64,000 nt of DNA from Oopsacas minuta (Eukaryota; Porifera; Hexactinellida; Lyssacinosida; Leucopsacidae). Made by a program: the position numbers and the translations under genes. The DNA lies in contig JAKMXF010000345.1 in NCBI GenBank assembly GCA_024704765.1, positions 1 to 64,000 on the forward strand, written 5' to 3'. Of the stretch, positions 50,701 through 63,590 are shown in pieces. The notes under the pieces are model-generated. The model was given only the letters and a program-made list of their open reading frames with translations, was not told where the DNA came from and made no database searches. The number at the start of each line of letters is the position of its first letter. The first letter of the stretch is position 1.

Positions 50701-51900
50701 CTGAAATTAGACTTCATCTCTATGTCACGCTCTTAGTAATATTAGAAGGATCTCTTTCTAAATATTGTAGGTAATTTGTAACTATCACATTGGTGAGACT
50801 GTGATGTCATTAGAAAAGACTGTACTCATACCTGGAGGACCGGAAGCTCTTGTGTATACGACTCTATCTGGTACCATTGGTGAGTAGAATATTTAATATT
50901 TCTTGAAAACATGTTCAGAAGAACCAATGTAATGTTAATGCGATGTACTAGGGGGTAACTAGCATTGAGGCAGAGGAAGCAGTTGCCTTCCCGCTTTTTC
51001 GGGCTTGCTTCATCTCCCTATTGTAATCGCTATTATATTGAGGCAAATACCCATCCTTACCTCCTCGCTCTGGCATCTCTAGTTACGCCCCAGCGATTTC
51101 CCTTGTTTTTTCAAATTCTTTTCAATTATATTTAATCGTAAAAAATACGCGAAATTTAATGCTTTTTTAACAAATTTTAACAATTACTTCCTCAGAATAT
51201 TTCAATTATTATTAAAAACACACTATTTGAGTGTCTAAGCGAATTATATACGATACAATTGAGAGAATTTTCAGTGAGGCTCGGACCAATCCCACCGGAC
51301 TAAGGCCACTAAAATCCTTATTTCTCATCCAGAATTTTCTCCGAGTAATCAGTGATCAAAGAATCGTCCCTAAATCTATATACAAATACATTGGATGCTG
51401 GTTATAAGAACCCCTTGAGAGTAGCAATACATGTCCTATAACCGTTATTAATGAACATGAATATATATTGTAACCATTTTCCAAAGGATGGTTCTTATTT
51501 TCAGTGTTCTTATAACCGCCATCCACTGTACAATTCTTTGAGAAGGACAACTTTCTGTCAAATTTGCGTTTCTTAAAGGATGTTTACTCATTTTCTGATT
51601 ATTATATATTTTCATTGTTCTTTAGGAATGCTAGTTCCTTTCACAAGCAAAGAAGACATTGACTTTTTCCAGCATTTAGAAATGCATTTACGACAAGAAT
51701 ACCAAACTCTAAGTGGTAGAGATCATCTCACATTTCGTTCATACTATTGTCCTGTTAAGAATGTAATAGACGGAGATCTCTGTGAACAATTCAATACAAT
51801 TGATCCAATAAAACGTAGTTCTATTGCTGAAGAGCTAGATCGGACGGCGACTGAGGTCAGCAAGAAATTGGAGGATATTAGAACACGCTTTGCCTTTTGA
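38712..51900 (+). CDS. SF3B3: splicing factor 3B subunit 3 (SAP130 / SF3b130)
   Basis: Fourteen exons: 38712-39014, 40295-40428, 41422-41630, 42180-42383, 42840-43082, 43876-44089, 45064-45310, 45624-45891, 46239-46493, 46877-47185, 47988-48384, 49098-49581, 50771-50879, 51626-51900. All are GT-AG, and the sum is 3651 nt or 1216 aa, within one residue of the human protein. The protein is a three-beta-propeller scaffold of the U2 snRNP SF3b complex, related to DDB1, and acts in branch-site recognition in the nucleus. Landmarks in order are [127 protein letters not shown]-type [11 protein letters not shown] and the end [12 protein letters not shown]. Most introns hold MITEs. Confidence 0.97.
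39111..39734. mobile_element. 624-bp MITE in SF3B3 intron 1
   Basis: The TIRs CAGTCAACTCCGCTTAA and TTAAGCAGAGTTGACTG are flanked by TA. It is longer than its relatives and has no intact frame. Confidence 0.75.
41817..42001. mobile_element. 185-bp MITE (GAGTCTCCGAATAAC family), SF3B3 intron 3
   Basis: The ends CAATAGAGTCTCC and GGAGACTCCACTA are TA-flanked. Copies with the same interior (CTAAAGTATTACATATATGA) lie at 43614-43795, 49701-49886 and, inverted and interrupted, at 50046-50658. Confidence 0.78.
43614..43795. mobile_element. MITE (GAGTCTCCGAATAAC family), SF3B3 intron 5
   Basis: The ends CAGTAGAGTCTCC and GGAGACTCCATTG are flanked by TA. The orientation is the same as at 41817. Confidence 0.78.
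44342..44473. mobile_element. pogo/Tigger-like MITE, SF3B3 intron 6
   Basis: The ends TAGTCAACTCCAGTTATATC and GATATAACAGAAGTTGGCTG are inverted. A hAT-type fragment (GTTCCCATGG to GGTTGGGCACCACTGG, 44146-44250) lies just before it. Confidence 0.6.
48465..48709. mobile_element. MITE (ATGCCGGTTATAAGAAC family), SF3B3 intron 11
   Basis: The ends CAGTCTATGCCGGTTATAAG and AACCGGCATCTACTG are TA-flanked. Relatives are at 51389-51528 and 60256-60475, with a fragment near 40688. Confidence 0.75.
48946..49085. mobile_element. MITE ending 12 bases before an SF3B3 exon
   Basis: It runs from CAGTGTAACTTCCACAAACG to the terminal TTTACTG. It ends 12 bases upstream of exon 12 (49098), so it supplies part of the intron's 3' end next to the acceptor tttctag. 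Confidence 0.6.
49701..49886. mobile_element. MITE (GAGTCTCCGAATAAC family), SF3B3 intron 12
   Basis: The ends CAGTAAAGTCTCCG and GGGAGAATCCATCG are TA-flanked. It lies 160 bp from an inverted relative at 50046-50658. Confidence 0.72.
50046..50658. mobile_element. MITE of the same family, inverted and split by an insertion
   Basis: The outer parts (50046-50079 and 50496-50658) are colinear with the reverse complement of the 185-bp family, starting CAGTGGAGTCCCCC and ending CGGAGACTTTACTG. Their middle is interrupted by the element at 50080-50495. Confidence 0.75.
50080..50495. mobile_element. hAT-type element nested in a MITE
   Basis: The termini are CAACGGCGGATTC and GAATCCGCCACTG. The flanks ccaagaag (50072-50079) and ccgagaag (50496-50503) match in 7 of 8 bases. 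The minus strand has a short frame that could be a transposase remnant, but I cannot assign it. Confidence 0.72.
51389..51528. mobile_element. MITE (ATGCCGGTTATAAGAAC family), SF3B3 intron 13
   Basis: The ends CATTGGATGCTGGTTATAAG and TATAACCGCCATCCACTG are TA-flanked. This is the shortest copy seen (140 bp). Confidence 0.7.
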
Positions 51901-52043
51901 TATGTAGTGTATTCGGATTTGATCACTTGGAGTAATAGTAAATAGTTGAGCTGGTTTTATCTCTGAAAAGAGTTACTTTTTTTCTCTTATATAATTATAT
52001 CTTTTCTTATTTTGTGACCGAGGAATACAGAGTTCATAGAAGG

Positions 52044-52119
52044 GTTGAAACCGATCAAACTGAATATCAGTATTCATGAATAGCAACCTAGCCTAATACT
52101 GATAATATTCGGTTGCAAC
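52044..52119 (-). mobile_element. hairpin MITE, third copy, inverted
   Basis: It is the reverse complement of the element at 593-664 and 12649-12720, running from GTTGAAACCGATC to TTCGGTTGCAAC. It lies between the SF3B3 stop and the EFHC2-like start. Confidence 0.7.
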
Positions 52120-52273
52120 CTTAGTTTCCTGCATAGACTACATACTTTATACCTTTTTTTCCTATCTTAGATCGTCCTTTAGAATCTCTGTATCAACAAA
52201 TTACAATTTGCAACAAAAATTTGTCCTATTTATACTTTCCATGTTATATAACTAGCATTCCATTCCTCCGTCA

Positions 52274-55200
52274 ATGTCACTACCTTTCATTCCTGGAAAC
52301 AATTTCGATAACACAGTAGGTAGAGAAAAGTTTCACAAATCACAACTATTCGATTACAGGAATGATGTCCCTGCATTTGTGGGCGAAAGTAAGACAGGAA
52401 TTGGCGGGGAAATTCTGCCAGGCTATAGACCGAAAAATAACACAAGTTCGTTCCCAAAGGGCGAAGGAGCACCAGCTCCCGCTTGGGTAGCTTTTGATCG
52501 GAAAGTTCTGAGTTTTAAAGGATATTTTAAGGAGGATGTTGTTGAAAAGCGCGAGGAGACCTTTCGTATAAGGAAATGTATCATTCTGTTCTATCTGGAA
52601 GATGATACTATTCAAGTGAGTTGTATATAAGTAATGTTTATTTGTTTATCCGCCAATGAGGTGTTTATCACAAAGCTTGTGAATTTGTAGCTAGGAAAAT
52701 GACATTATCCTATGGACAATACGTTGCACACGTACGTACGTCTCGGCCGTGCGAAATCTGGCAGTCTGTTGAACATGGTTTTGATTATGTATATATATAT
52801 AATTGTCGGGATTTACACCTGGGATATAAAATTTTCTTCTCTCTGGCAATGTTACAGAAATTCTACGATTTTTGTTAATAGTTTTGTTCGCCTATTAGCG
52901 ATTCGTATGGAAGCATTATTTCTCTATTAGCAATTTTTCAAGGACTTGTACAGTAGAACTCTTTGCGAAACAAATCTGATTTTACAGATATTAAGATCAA
53001 CACAGTAGACTCCCGTGACCAAGTCAGATTTCCCGAGAAACCCCTTCGTTATAACAAGAGTTTACTGTATTTCATTCAGGATAACAATATCCCCTAGTAA
53101 CTATTGAGGGTGATTTTTATTTGAATGTATGTTTATAGGTAAACGAACGTCAAGTAGAGAACAGTGGAATACCACAAGGTACTCTAATAAGACGTCATAG
53201 AATACCCCTACAAGCACCGTATGATAACAAATTCTATACCGTAGAACAGTTTAATGTTGGAAAAACACTAGCATTCTATAGCAAATCATTTCGATTGATT
53301 GATTGTGATTCTTTCACTAAGAAATTCTTGGAACATCTTGGTGTTAAGGTTGGAGAGGCAGAAGAGTTTCCTGATGATCCTTATGAACAGTTTAGGGCTG
53401 ATCTGCTAGCTAATATGCAGCCATTACGTCCTTATGAGAAGGTAGGGAATTGATACTACTATACTGTGTATGTTATTTGATGAACAATTTCTAAGTTGAA
53501 ATTTTAATAATAATTGCGGTGGATCAAAATGACCCAGAACAGTAGCTCCCAACCTCGGTCCATGGTCCACGAACAGGAGCGGGGCTCCACATGCATGCAT
53601 TCACCGGATCTATTGCACTCTATGGGAGGGGGTGCACGGGTGAAACAGGTTGGGAAACCCCTGACCTAGGACAACACTCAAGCATATACCTGGATTTTAC
53701 TCTATATTATAATAGTTTGTATCGTAGAGTTCATGGTATAGACACTAACATGGTTCTTCTAGCTTCTAACTATCATGAGTATTGATAAGATTCTTGTCTG
53801 AAAAACATATTTGGCAGGCAACATAATATTGTTCATGTACTATTATGAGTCTCACGTTCGGCACTTTATGTCTTTCATGTCCTTCATGGGTGCAAAATTG
53901 GCAATTTTAGGTGACCTGTGCCCGCTAAGCACCTAGATAAACACCTGGTCCCAAAATGTTAAAGTAACATGAATTTTATCGGATATCTTTCCTTGGATAT
54001 TTTAGTAAAATCTCTACATTTTTAATTTCATATACGAATGTTGTGAATTTTTCCCTCTTTTATGAGAAAAAAGACAGAAATATCCAATAGTCAAATTCCT
54101 GAATGATTGGCAAGTACGGTGATTAACTCGCTCCGTTAAGATTCGATATACCGGGAGTTGAGCGTATTTTGATTGAAAGAATAATTGTTTCCAAATTTAC
54201 GTAGGTTGATGTTCTAAAGCAATTCTTGGAGTTTGACAGACGTGTGCTACGTTTCTACGGAGTGTGGGATGATAGAAACAGTTTATTTGGAGATATTAGA
54301 GAATTGGTATTACATTATTTTCTAGCTGATGGTACTATTGAGATAAAGGAAATTGTTCCGCCCAATTCGGGGAGAGATGCTGCTCCAATTTTTCTAAGAC
54401 GTCAGAGGTATTGAATTTTCCTAATTCTTAATACGATATAGTAATTTATCTCGATATTGAGTGATTTACTTGTGATTACTCTAGGGCAGCTGTCCCCAAC
54501 CTTTTCCACCTGTGTTCCCTAGACCAATGAACTGCCTTACAAATTTTGAGATCCTGTGGGCCCATTGCTGTCATCCGTGGACCACTCAGGGGTTCATGGA
54601 CCCCAGGTTGTGAACCTCTGGATGAAGAGCCACGTATTTTATTTGTGAAACATTTGACGTCGAGTAAGAGGAAATATGTTCAGGAAAATCATATAAGACT
54701 TGAATATTGAATATTAGTCGTTTGGCGCTACATTTTCCAAATTTTTACGAATTTTTTACATATATCGAAAATGAAAAATAAATACGTGTTGTACGTTCAA
54801 CTTGCACTTGTTGGTAACGTAGCTTCTCTTAGGCTGATTTATACAATAAATATTTTGCATGAAAACAATAGTTCTCGAATTGTTAATGAGAAATCTCAGC
54901 ATAGTTGTCCATATAATACTCGGTAATAATGTGACTTATACAAGTCGAACAATTCAAAATCGCCTATTTCCAGATTAACCCAGACGTATAACGCGTTCAA
55001 ATAGTTCACGTATGACGTATTAACTTTATACATGTATTATGCACCTTAGAAATATTGCCAGTTAGGGCGGATGGAATTATTTAACCATCTAGACCCGTAA
55101 GCATTAAAATTAACAAAATAGGCTCTGACAATAAATAGATTCTTCAGTAAGACATTTTGTGTTTTACTGAAGAATTTATCCAAATACATTAAATTGTACA

Positions 55201-58200
55201 ATCAGGTGTTTTGTAAGGCGTACCATTATTTGAAATTCCTTATGTAAGATATACGTACATACAACTCACTAATAGAGCGAATTCACGGCCCCCATACATA
55301 CGAACCTCCACAGCTAGTAGATCAAATGAATTATAAATAGCACGAGAATTTACCACGCATTTAAAGAATCCTTATATATGTGCACAGTGGAATATTCCCA
55401 ATGCGACATATGAAAATTGTCTGATCATCAAGAAACAGTGGGAACTCGTTCATATGAATTTCAGGAAAAGACCAACAAGTATTTACACAAAATCTCTTTC
55501 CTTGAATTGTAATTCAATTGGTGTTACTCCTCTTAATACGAACTTCGGATAAAGCGAGCATATATTTTGACCATTCGTTGGTGTTCGTATTAAAGATGTT
55601 CCACTGTACGAGTACTTATATGTTATTACTATAATCTGAGAACATTTACTGTCAGTATCAGGTTATGCACTGTACACAAACTTAATGTGAATAACATATT
55701 TTTACAGATTACCCAAGTCTCCTGAAGCAATGGAACAGCCTGGAGTAAGGACTAAACGTACTGTTCTTAATGTATTCGGACCTATGGGACATGGAGGTAG
55801 ATATATATTGGATAGTCTTAAGACTGGAGCTGTTCATCAGGATTATTATCATGATTCAGATCTCTGTATTGGTAGGTTGATTTAGGAGAGGTTACACAAG
55901 TTTCAGAACTCGCCTTCGCGGTTTCGACTATTCGCGACTCACAGTTTTTGTTACACATATCAGCAGTTTGATTGAAATAATTCTAATTGTTAGGTGCTAT
56001 ACTGGATGTTTGGGGTAGAAAGGTATTGATATGTGACTGTGATTCATTCACAAAGGCTTACTATCGTTCTAAATATGAATTAGAGAAGTTTGAACCTATC
56101 CTATATCATGCTCCTGCTCCTCCTATTCCTCCTACAGAAATACCTCCTTATGAAGGATTCCAGATTGGTAAGATTCGTCATGCAGTTTACTTATGATTTA
56201 CTAGGATATTCAATGTATTCGCATTCCTCAAGCACCATAGCCATTGCTGCATATTATTCCAATATGATAGTATTATTGCATTATGGGAATATTAAAGTTT
56301 CGTGTCCTAGCTCAGAATATGCCCCAGATATTTGAAGTTTTTGTAAAGTAAATCGTAGAATTATGGTATATTGAAAATAAGCAAAAAGATTCACATTCCT
56401 ACCAATCATTGACGGTGCTAGGGGAGACAACAGGGCATTTGCCCCAGGTTATAATGATTCTCTACCTCGGTTCGCTCTTAGATATGCCAGATCCCAAATC
56501 TCATATGTTTATGTCATTAATACATTACTAGGCTCAGAAGAAGATTCCAGACAAAACTGTATCAGTTTAATCCCCAAACCACCTAAACAAGATTTCCAGA
56601 AATTCATGGAGAAGGACAAACAAGGCCTAGACTCAAATGTGCTCCGTTACATGGCGTCTCTTGACACTGAGAAAGCCATAGACGCTGACCGTCGTTTCAT
56701 TGTATCGTACTATCTGTCAGACAATACTTTATCAGTGTATGAACCTTTAGTACGAAACTCTGGCATAATTGGCGGTAAATTCATTGAACGTGGCAAGATA
56801 TTGAAAGATGCGGGACTTGATGTTGAAACACAGAGACGTGTATATTATGAACCTCAGGATCTGTATATTGGAGCTGGGGTATCTCTGAATAGACATAACT
56901 TTATATTGATTGATGCGGATGAGTATGCTATTTCGTATATGGAGAATAGGCCAGGTTAGTTTTAGTTAGTTTTTGGTGGAATCTATTCCAGAGGATGTTG
57001 CGTGAAATTTTGGTCACTTCTTATAACATATCAAACAAATTTTCAGTTTAAAAGTTTTACTGATAAGCAAGGTTGCCGTGGGAACGGAATTTCAATTCCC
57101 ATTTCCACAGGATTTCTGTGGGATTTCCACACGCTTTCCCATGTAGGAATTCTCATAGAATACAATAATTACCATTCCGACGGCAACCCTGGAAGAAGAA
57201 TTCATACGTGAATCTCAAGACAATGCATTTTGGCTTTGTACAAAATACTTGGGAATTCCCACATCCACGGTAACCCTGCTGATAAGGGTATGGATATCGT
57301 ATATAGCTATATATTTCATTGACATTTATGCCAAATACCGACGAAAAGTTAAACAAATTTTCTAGACTAGGAACAAGGTTCGCAACTATCCAATTACAAT
57401 AGAACCTCGTTAATACGAACACCAACGGACTGTCAGATTTTGTTCTCCTCATCAGGAGTAATACCAATTGAATAACCATTATAGGAATCTGATATTGTGT
57501 AAATATTTGTTCGTCTTATCCCGAAATTTGTATTACCATGTTTGTATTAACGAAGCTGCACTGTAGTTATTTTCATTAACAAGAACTAATGTAAATACAT
57601 TCAGAATTGTAACAAACAGTACAGTCAAACCTGCTTAACGACCAACTTCTGTATAGCAGTCACCTGCACACATCGGCCACCTAAAAACTGTCCCCTCCGA
57701 AATCCCATTTTAATGACCTCTGCATAGCGGTCACCATTTTTGGTCCCTTACAGCCGCTAAACCTATCTAGAACGGCCAGTTCCTTTCTCTAACGGCCACT
57801 TTATATATTGGTCGCCTCTCATAGGGTCTACCTTTGCCCGATCCTTGGGATGTCATCATTACCTAATTCCATTATATTATCTTTAATATCGGTCACTTGG
57901 CTTAATGGTCAACCTCTCTATAGCGGCCACTTTTGGCCAGTCCCTTCAGTGCAGTGGCTGTTATAGACAAGTTGACTGTATTTGGAAATTACCAGTTATA
58001 GCCCATGGTCAAAATCAATATACGTATTTGAATTTATTCATGTTAAGCACCATAGAAACATTCACCACATGAAGCACAAGCACATTATCCTGAAACTACC
58101 AACTGATTTTAACTATCCTGCTAATTAGATTACTCAGTGCAGGCTGTGCTCATTTCATAGAATTTGTGGTCATATTTTGAGCCCAATTATAATGAACTTT

Positions 58201-59747
58201 CCTTAAACGCACAAACAGAAAGAAATTGCTTAATAATCTATCCACATATTACATTTCCAAACACAACAATTCGAATTCGAATTATTTGTTTTACTTTCAC
58301 TGATATTTCATAGAATATATTTCATAATGCTTATCGAATCAAATGCTGAGTATCAGAATGGTGACGATTGAAAGCTAGTGTACTGTTATATCTTTGTTGT
58401 ATTCTCAGCTGTTTTTAAGCTCATGATATATGTCTAATTTTAGTAACAATTCTTGTTATATTATTAACGTTAGGTAATCTGGTTGGTTTCAAGGAATCAT
58501 TGCTTTGAAATATTACACTTGTAAGGGTCATGAAGGCCGAAAAAAATTATCTTGTTTCCCTATTTTTGTCAAATTCCCCGTTTGCGGAGGTTCATTTGTG
58601 TGAGACGAGGAATTCTCTATTTCTTTTCACTCAATTTCCAGAAGTTGCCCGTTTCCACAGACCCGTGTGGAAGTTTTACTGTCCCATTACTAATTTCGAA
58701 TTCTACTTATATCGAAGTAAATGTCAACTTCCCCCTAGGCTTCAACATAATGAGATTTGACGTCATCCTCGGGGAATGTTTAGTCAAGTTTTGCTGATAT
58801 CATACACCAAATACCACACCCTATATCAAAATTGAATGAATTTTGAATGCCATCACCATATTACTATATATGTTCATTTCAATTACAGTCAACTTTCGTT
58901 ATATCAAACACGGATATACCGAAATTCCCGCTTATATAGGAGTCTGAAAGTATACAAATATGATTCCAAACCGTCAAAGTAACATATAATTCATCGGTGA
59001 TCTCGAACTCCGTTTATATCAAAATAATCATCGTGGTCTCTTGAGCTTCTGTATCACGAGAGTTGACAGTATAAATATACTGTGTTCATTCATATTTTCA
59101 TTTTCCTTTTCATTCTAGATGAATTCCCTATCGCAAACATTGAGAAAATAAAATCAAAACTTTCCCAACTCGACAAAGATCAGATACAACAATCTCTCAC
59201 CAATATCGATCATGACTCAAAAGGGAAGTTAACTTTTGATAAATTCTTTTCCACAATTAAGAATAGTACTAATCTAATTGACCATGAGATCGTCACATTA
59301 GCCCGATATTACGGTGGACAATTGGAAACTAATAAAGATGAGATTGCGCAAGTTGTCAATAAGGTACAAGCGACTTTGAAAGAATCGCGGTATGAAGCAT
59401 TTCCGCATATTGCACTAGATTGTAAACTCGAAGATTCGCGAAAAAGTGGATTCATAGCTCTCAATATACTCGCGGATATTTGCACTAAACACTCACTTCC
59501 ACTTTCTCCAGAACTTTTCGAAAAACTAATTCGATGTGTTGACCGTAATACCCAGAATAAACTCGACTATCAACAATTCGTTACATTTGTCAATTGGCGC
59601 GATTCCCCCGCTAAGACCCTATTTTCCACACGTAAAAGTGACCTTGGTTTGAAGCCAGCTGGCTCAGGAAGTTGGCCTCAATATGACAACGATGAACAGT
59701 ATAGTTATGAGGTCGATTTTACTCGAATGTTAAGTGACGTTTACTAG
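52274..59747 (+). CDS. EFHC2: EF-hand domain-containing protein, EFHC2-like (three DM10 domains)
   Basis: Seven exons are proposed: 52274-52615, 53139-53441, 54205-54407, 55708-55871, 55994-56167, 56532-56954, 59119-59747. All introns are GT-AG and the total is 745 aa, close to human EFHC2 (749) and longer than EFHC1 (640). The start MSLPFIPGNNF and the motif GREKFHKSQ match the family. DM10 modules are seen as VAFDRKVLSFKGYF through the sequence around YSKSFRLIDCDSFT, then the WDDRNSLFGD to VWGRKVLICDCDSFT block, then RFIVSYYLSDNTLSVYEP to HNFILIDADEY. The C-terminal exon is an EF-hand-like helical region. These proteins line the inside of axonemal doublet microtubules in motile cilia. EFHC1 is possible but fits less well. 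Confidence 0.93.
57622..57978. mobile_element. 357-bp MITE (CAGTCAAACCTGCTTAACGACC), EFHC2 intron 6
   Basis: The ends CAGTCAAACCTGC and GACAAGTTGACTG are TA-flanked, and the interior repeats the theme TAGCGGTCAC/GGCCAC. A TTCGTATTAACG-type MITE lies just upstream (57397-57567). Confidence 0.7.
58886..59069. mobile_element. pogo/Tigger-like MITE, EFHC2 intron 6
   Basis: The ends CAGTCAACTTTCGTTATATC and GAGAGTTGACAG are inverted and share the interior ACCGTCAAAGTAACAT with the element at 29399. It ends 49 bases before the last exon. Confidence 0.72.
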
Positions 59748-61844
59748 ATGACGTCATTGGATTTCGACATATACTATAGGCAAACCTATCACTTGTTTGT
59801 TTTGATATTTACTCAATTTATTTACTCACACACGTACACACTATTACTAGTACACAAAATTAATATATGTGATTTTGTTATGTGTTTTCTCACCAATATA
59901 CATACAAGCAAAAAAAGATTGGAGAATTTTGGTCAGAAATGTACGTATATGAATTTTGATGGGAGAATCCGTTCATTTATTGACAATTGCTTATAGTGAT
60001 TTCATATATAGAATTAATCAGTAATAATCACGAATTGAATGTGATTTGAAGTGATGGATTTTGACCTGAAAATTTTCAATATTTATATGGTATTTCTGCT
60101 CAACAAATACGAATTGTTGTAATTGCAATAACAACTACTTTACAGTTATATAATTCCGAATGAAAATCCAGGTTTCTCATTTAATTTTGCTAGGCTGGAT
60201 CAGTGCAACTTCGATGTTTTAAGACACAATATTCATATGTAGCATTATACGGATACAGTAGATGCCGGATATAAGAACACCGGTTATAGAACCATAACTC
60301 GATTTACCGAATCTTTTGTATCTTACTCCATTGAATTTTACCGGATATAAGAACCTTTCATGCTGGTTATAAGAACATGCCGGATATAAGAACCATCTTC
60401 AGAAAACTGTTTTCATATATTCCTTTATATTTTATGCCGGTTATAACAACATGTTCTTATAACCGGCATTAACTGTAATATGTACTTTCCTTGGTGGAAC
60501 TCTATGCAGCTATGATAATACTCTTTTCTATTGATCTTACGGGGCCTGTGGAAACGGGAACCTCTTGAAACTGAGTGAAAAGTTAATAGAGTGAATTCCT
60601 AGTCCCATACAAATGAACCTTCACAAACGGGGAACGGGTAGCAGTTTTCGGCGCACCTGGAACAATTTATTGAGGTTACACTGTATATATCCATATGATG
60701 TAGACAAATCATTTACATAAAACAATACTATCAAGAAAACTATTGCTATTTAACCATCCAGAATTCACACAATATCGAAATTCCCCAATCATAACCATCA
60801 CGAGTTAATACCTACATCTCCCTAATAGACAGTTAATCATGTTTATTTACGACTATATTTACCAAGCTCTAAATCGATTTCCTTATTCTAATTATCTCTC
60901 AAATATGTAAAGTATTCCTCCAGCCAAAATATACTTCCTACCTAGAGTAATAATTGAAATATTCAGATGATTATTTGTATGCATTGGCAACAACTGTTGT
61001 TATACGTTATTGTGTTTCAACATATTCTTCTACAGATTTACAATGGAATGCATATATAGTATAATTATAGGGAAACTTTGGGGTTACACTGAAACTTATA
61101 ATTGAATTCTCTTTGAGTATATTTACAAGCGTAATTGTAGTATTTTGAAATTTATTACTTATTGATTTGTCGATCATTCTGGAAAGGTAATTATGCTTAT
61201 ATTTGTGTTTTTAAATGTTTTATTAATAATTTTTGATATCTATTAATTCGAAAGTTAAGGTTAAAGTACGTATTTCATTAATGCATGCAATCTGCTACTT
61301 TCTATTTAGGTAATATGCCTGCGTTTATATATCACTCTAGTGGCTATAAGGATAGGAGTAAAACCCCTGAAAGAGGTAGCGATTTGATTTGTATTGGACA
61401 ATAATGTTCAGATAATATTTAAATGGGCTGAGAATGTATGGGCAGGCCTACCGAGTCCACGCACCCAAGCAGTGGGACCACTTCCCTCTATTGAGTTAGA
61501 GGAGGGTATCCCCTGAATTTTTCATTTTTAGACCTTACCCCCCAGAAATTTGGCTGCACTCCCCGGCAGATGCGCTGCCCCCGCAAAATTAGAGAGAAAC
61601 TAGGAAACGACTGAGCCTCCAAATGGTTCAAATATAGAAACGAAATAATCTTTACAAATGCGTAAATTTTGAGAGATACCATGTACCCACTGATCCAGCT
61701 GAGCGCATGTTCCATTAACCAATGCATTTTCGTCTCACAGCAATATTAATTAACCCTTATTCACTTACATTAAATTCACCGAAGGGTAGAAAAGAATATT
61801 CTAGAAAGTTTTAATTGTAATGACCATTGAGAAAACACAATTAA
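59748..61844. other. spacer between EFHC2-like gene and RhoGEF
   Basis: No gene is seen. It holds the MITEs at 60256-60475 and 60540-60683. The GC-richer stretch 61440-61600 shows no conserved coding signal. Confidence 0.5.
60256..60475. mobile_element. MITE (ATGCCGGTTATAAGAAC family), 220 bp
   Basis: The ends CAGTAGATGCCGGATATAAG and CTTATAACCGGCATTAACTG are TA-flanked. Confidence 0.78.
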
Positions 61845-63590
61845 ATGGATTCAAATTCATCTATTGTTACATCAACTCTGACTCGGAAATTTTCACAGAA
61901 TTCTCCAAAGAAAGAACCCTTATCTCCTATACACACGGGAAAGATGAATGATAAGTCTGACAGTTCAGACAACACGAGTAGTAGTAAGTTATTAAACAGG
62001 AAATATCGACAATTCGTACTGCGGCATTTCGCACTATAAGAATACACTAAAATCTGACGTCACTTATAATAATCATCCAGGTGTTTTTATGACAACTAAA
62101 AAGCTGCTGCACTAATGACATGGACGATGTGTGACGTCCGTCCGTGCGGCCATGCGAAATCGAGTAGTCGAAATTGACGCGAAAATTGATAGATAGATGT
62201 TTTGCAAAGACCGCGATAATTGCTTGAATATGCTGAGTTCGTTATAGCCTATGGGATATATGTTACTTTGATTGTTTGGGAGCATATTTGTACAATTTCT
62301 GAATTCGATATATCCATGTTCGATAAAATGGAAGTTGACTGTATTTCAAAATATGCTAGAGATTTAGTTTCAACGAATAATGGAACAATAATCCGTTTTT
62401 TTGGGTAGAAATATAGCGGGACGGAAGGCAGTAATTCAGCGGGACATCGCGGGACACATCATATTTGTATTAGACTGGACTACAAAAAATCGGGACAATG
62501 AGGGCTTCTGGCAAGTTTTGGCGGGACATTAGCTTCATTGGCCCTCAACTCATGTCCGAAAAAACTGGGCAGTTGGCAAGTACGGGTCCAATACCCGAGC
62601 TACACAATTTGTATTGTATATCTACTATAATGTATTTCTCTAGTACCAGCTGGCTACTGCACAACTCCACGTCTTAAAAAAGCCAACTCAATGAAATATT
62701 TCGGCCCAGTTGAAGGCTCAATGCCTAAACTAGGTCATATCCTACGTGAACTCTACGATACAGAAATAGAATACGTGAATTCATTAGAGAAAACTGTTCA
62801 TATTTACTTGAACGCTCTGATGAAGGAAAAAGGGCCAAATATTAAAACTCTGTGTTATAAAATTTTCGGTAATATTCAAGATATTCTGCATTTCCATCAA
62901 GATATCTTCCTACCAAGATTAGAGGAGGTATATCATAGTGCTGGAGAGGTGAGTGATAATTATTTGGAATTCTGTTGCTAAAATTCGCATCGGCAATGAA
63001 ATTCGTCAAGTTAACATTTTGCAAATTTCCCCGAGATTACAATTATTGGATTTCTCGTTATTCCCCACATTACACTCCAAATTATTCAGAAATATAGCGA
63101 AAAAAGCAAAATTTAATGACATCTTGAAAATTCTAAATACAGTCAACTATATTTGTACAATTTAAGACTTCGATAATCTGCGAATTTCGCCATATCCGCG
63201 GTATCTGTTATAATAGTTTTTCTCTCTCCCTCTAGGTGTCAGCTTTATTGCTTGAACATTACGAAAACTTCATGAGACTATATGTCAAATACTGTCTCAT
63301 GATTTGTGAATCAAGCCAACTTTTAAAATCCAAAAACCTAAAAGCTTTTTTCAAATCAATCCGTGAAGAATACAAAGATAAACAGAGCCTCTCTGGCTAC
63401 CTTATACGTCCCGTGCAGCGTATAACCAGATATGAATTGATGTTAGATCAAATGATAAACACATATCATAAAGCTAATGTACCTTGTTGGAATATTGAGC
63501 ATGCTTACACTGTTATAAAGGAGGTTCCTACTCTTGCTGATAATGCTATGAGATTGAATTCTATACTGAATTATAAGGAACATTTTAATG
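61845..63590 (+). CDS. Dbl-family RhoGEF, 5' part (runs off the window)
   Basis: Exons 61845-61983, 62644-62948 and 63236-63590 join in frame (phases 1 and 0) and give 266 aa; a donor at 63591 sends the gene beyond the window. The first exon is Ser/Thr-rich with no domain. The DH domain starts about residue 70: ILRELYDTEIEYVNSLEKTV is conserved region 1, IFGNIQDILHFHQDIFLPRLE follows, and YLIRPVQRITRYELMLDQM is conserved region 3. DH domains exchange GDP for GTP on Rho-family GTPases; a PH domain would be expected next. The subfamily (Dbl/MCF2, PLEKHG or other) is not decided. The first Met is the earliest in the exon, but an upstream exon is possible. Confidence 0.85.

Noticed and set aside
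58530-58797. Two overlapping plus-strand frames in EFHC2 intron 6
   Set aside because: They fall on a TCCACAAACGGGG-type MITE (58570-58682) and do not continue the EFHC2 frame.
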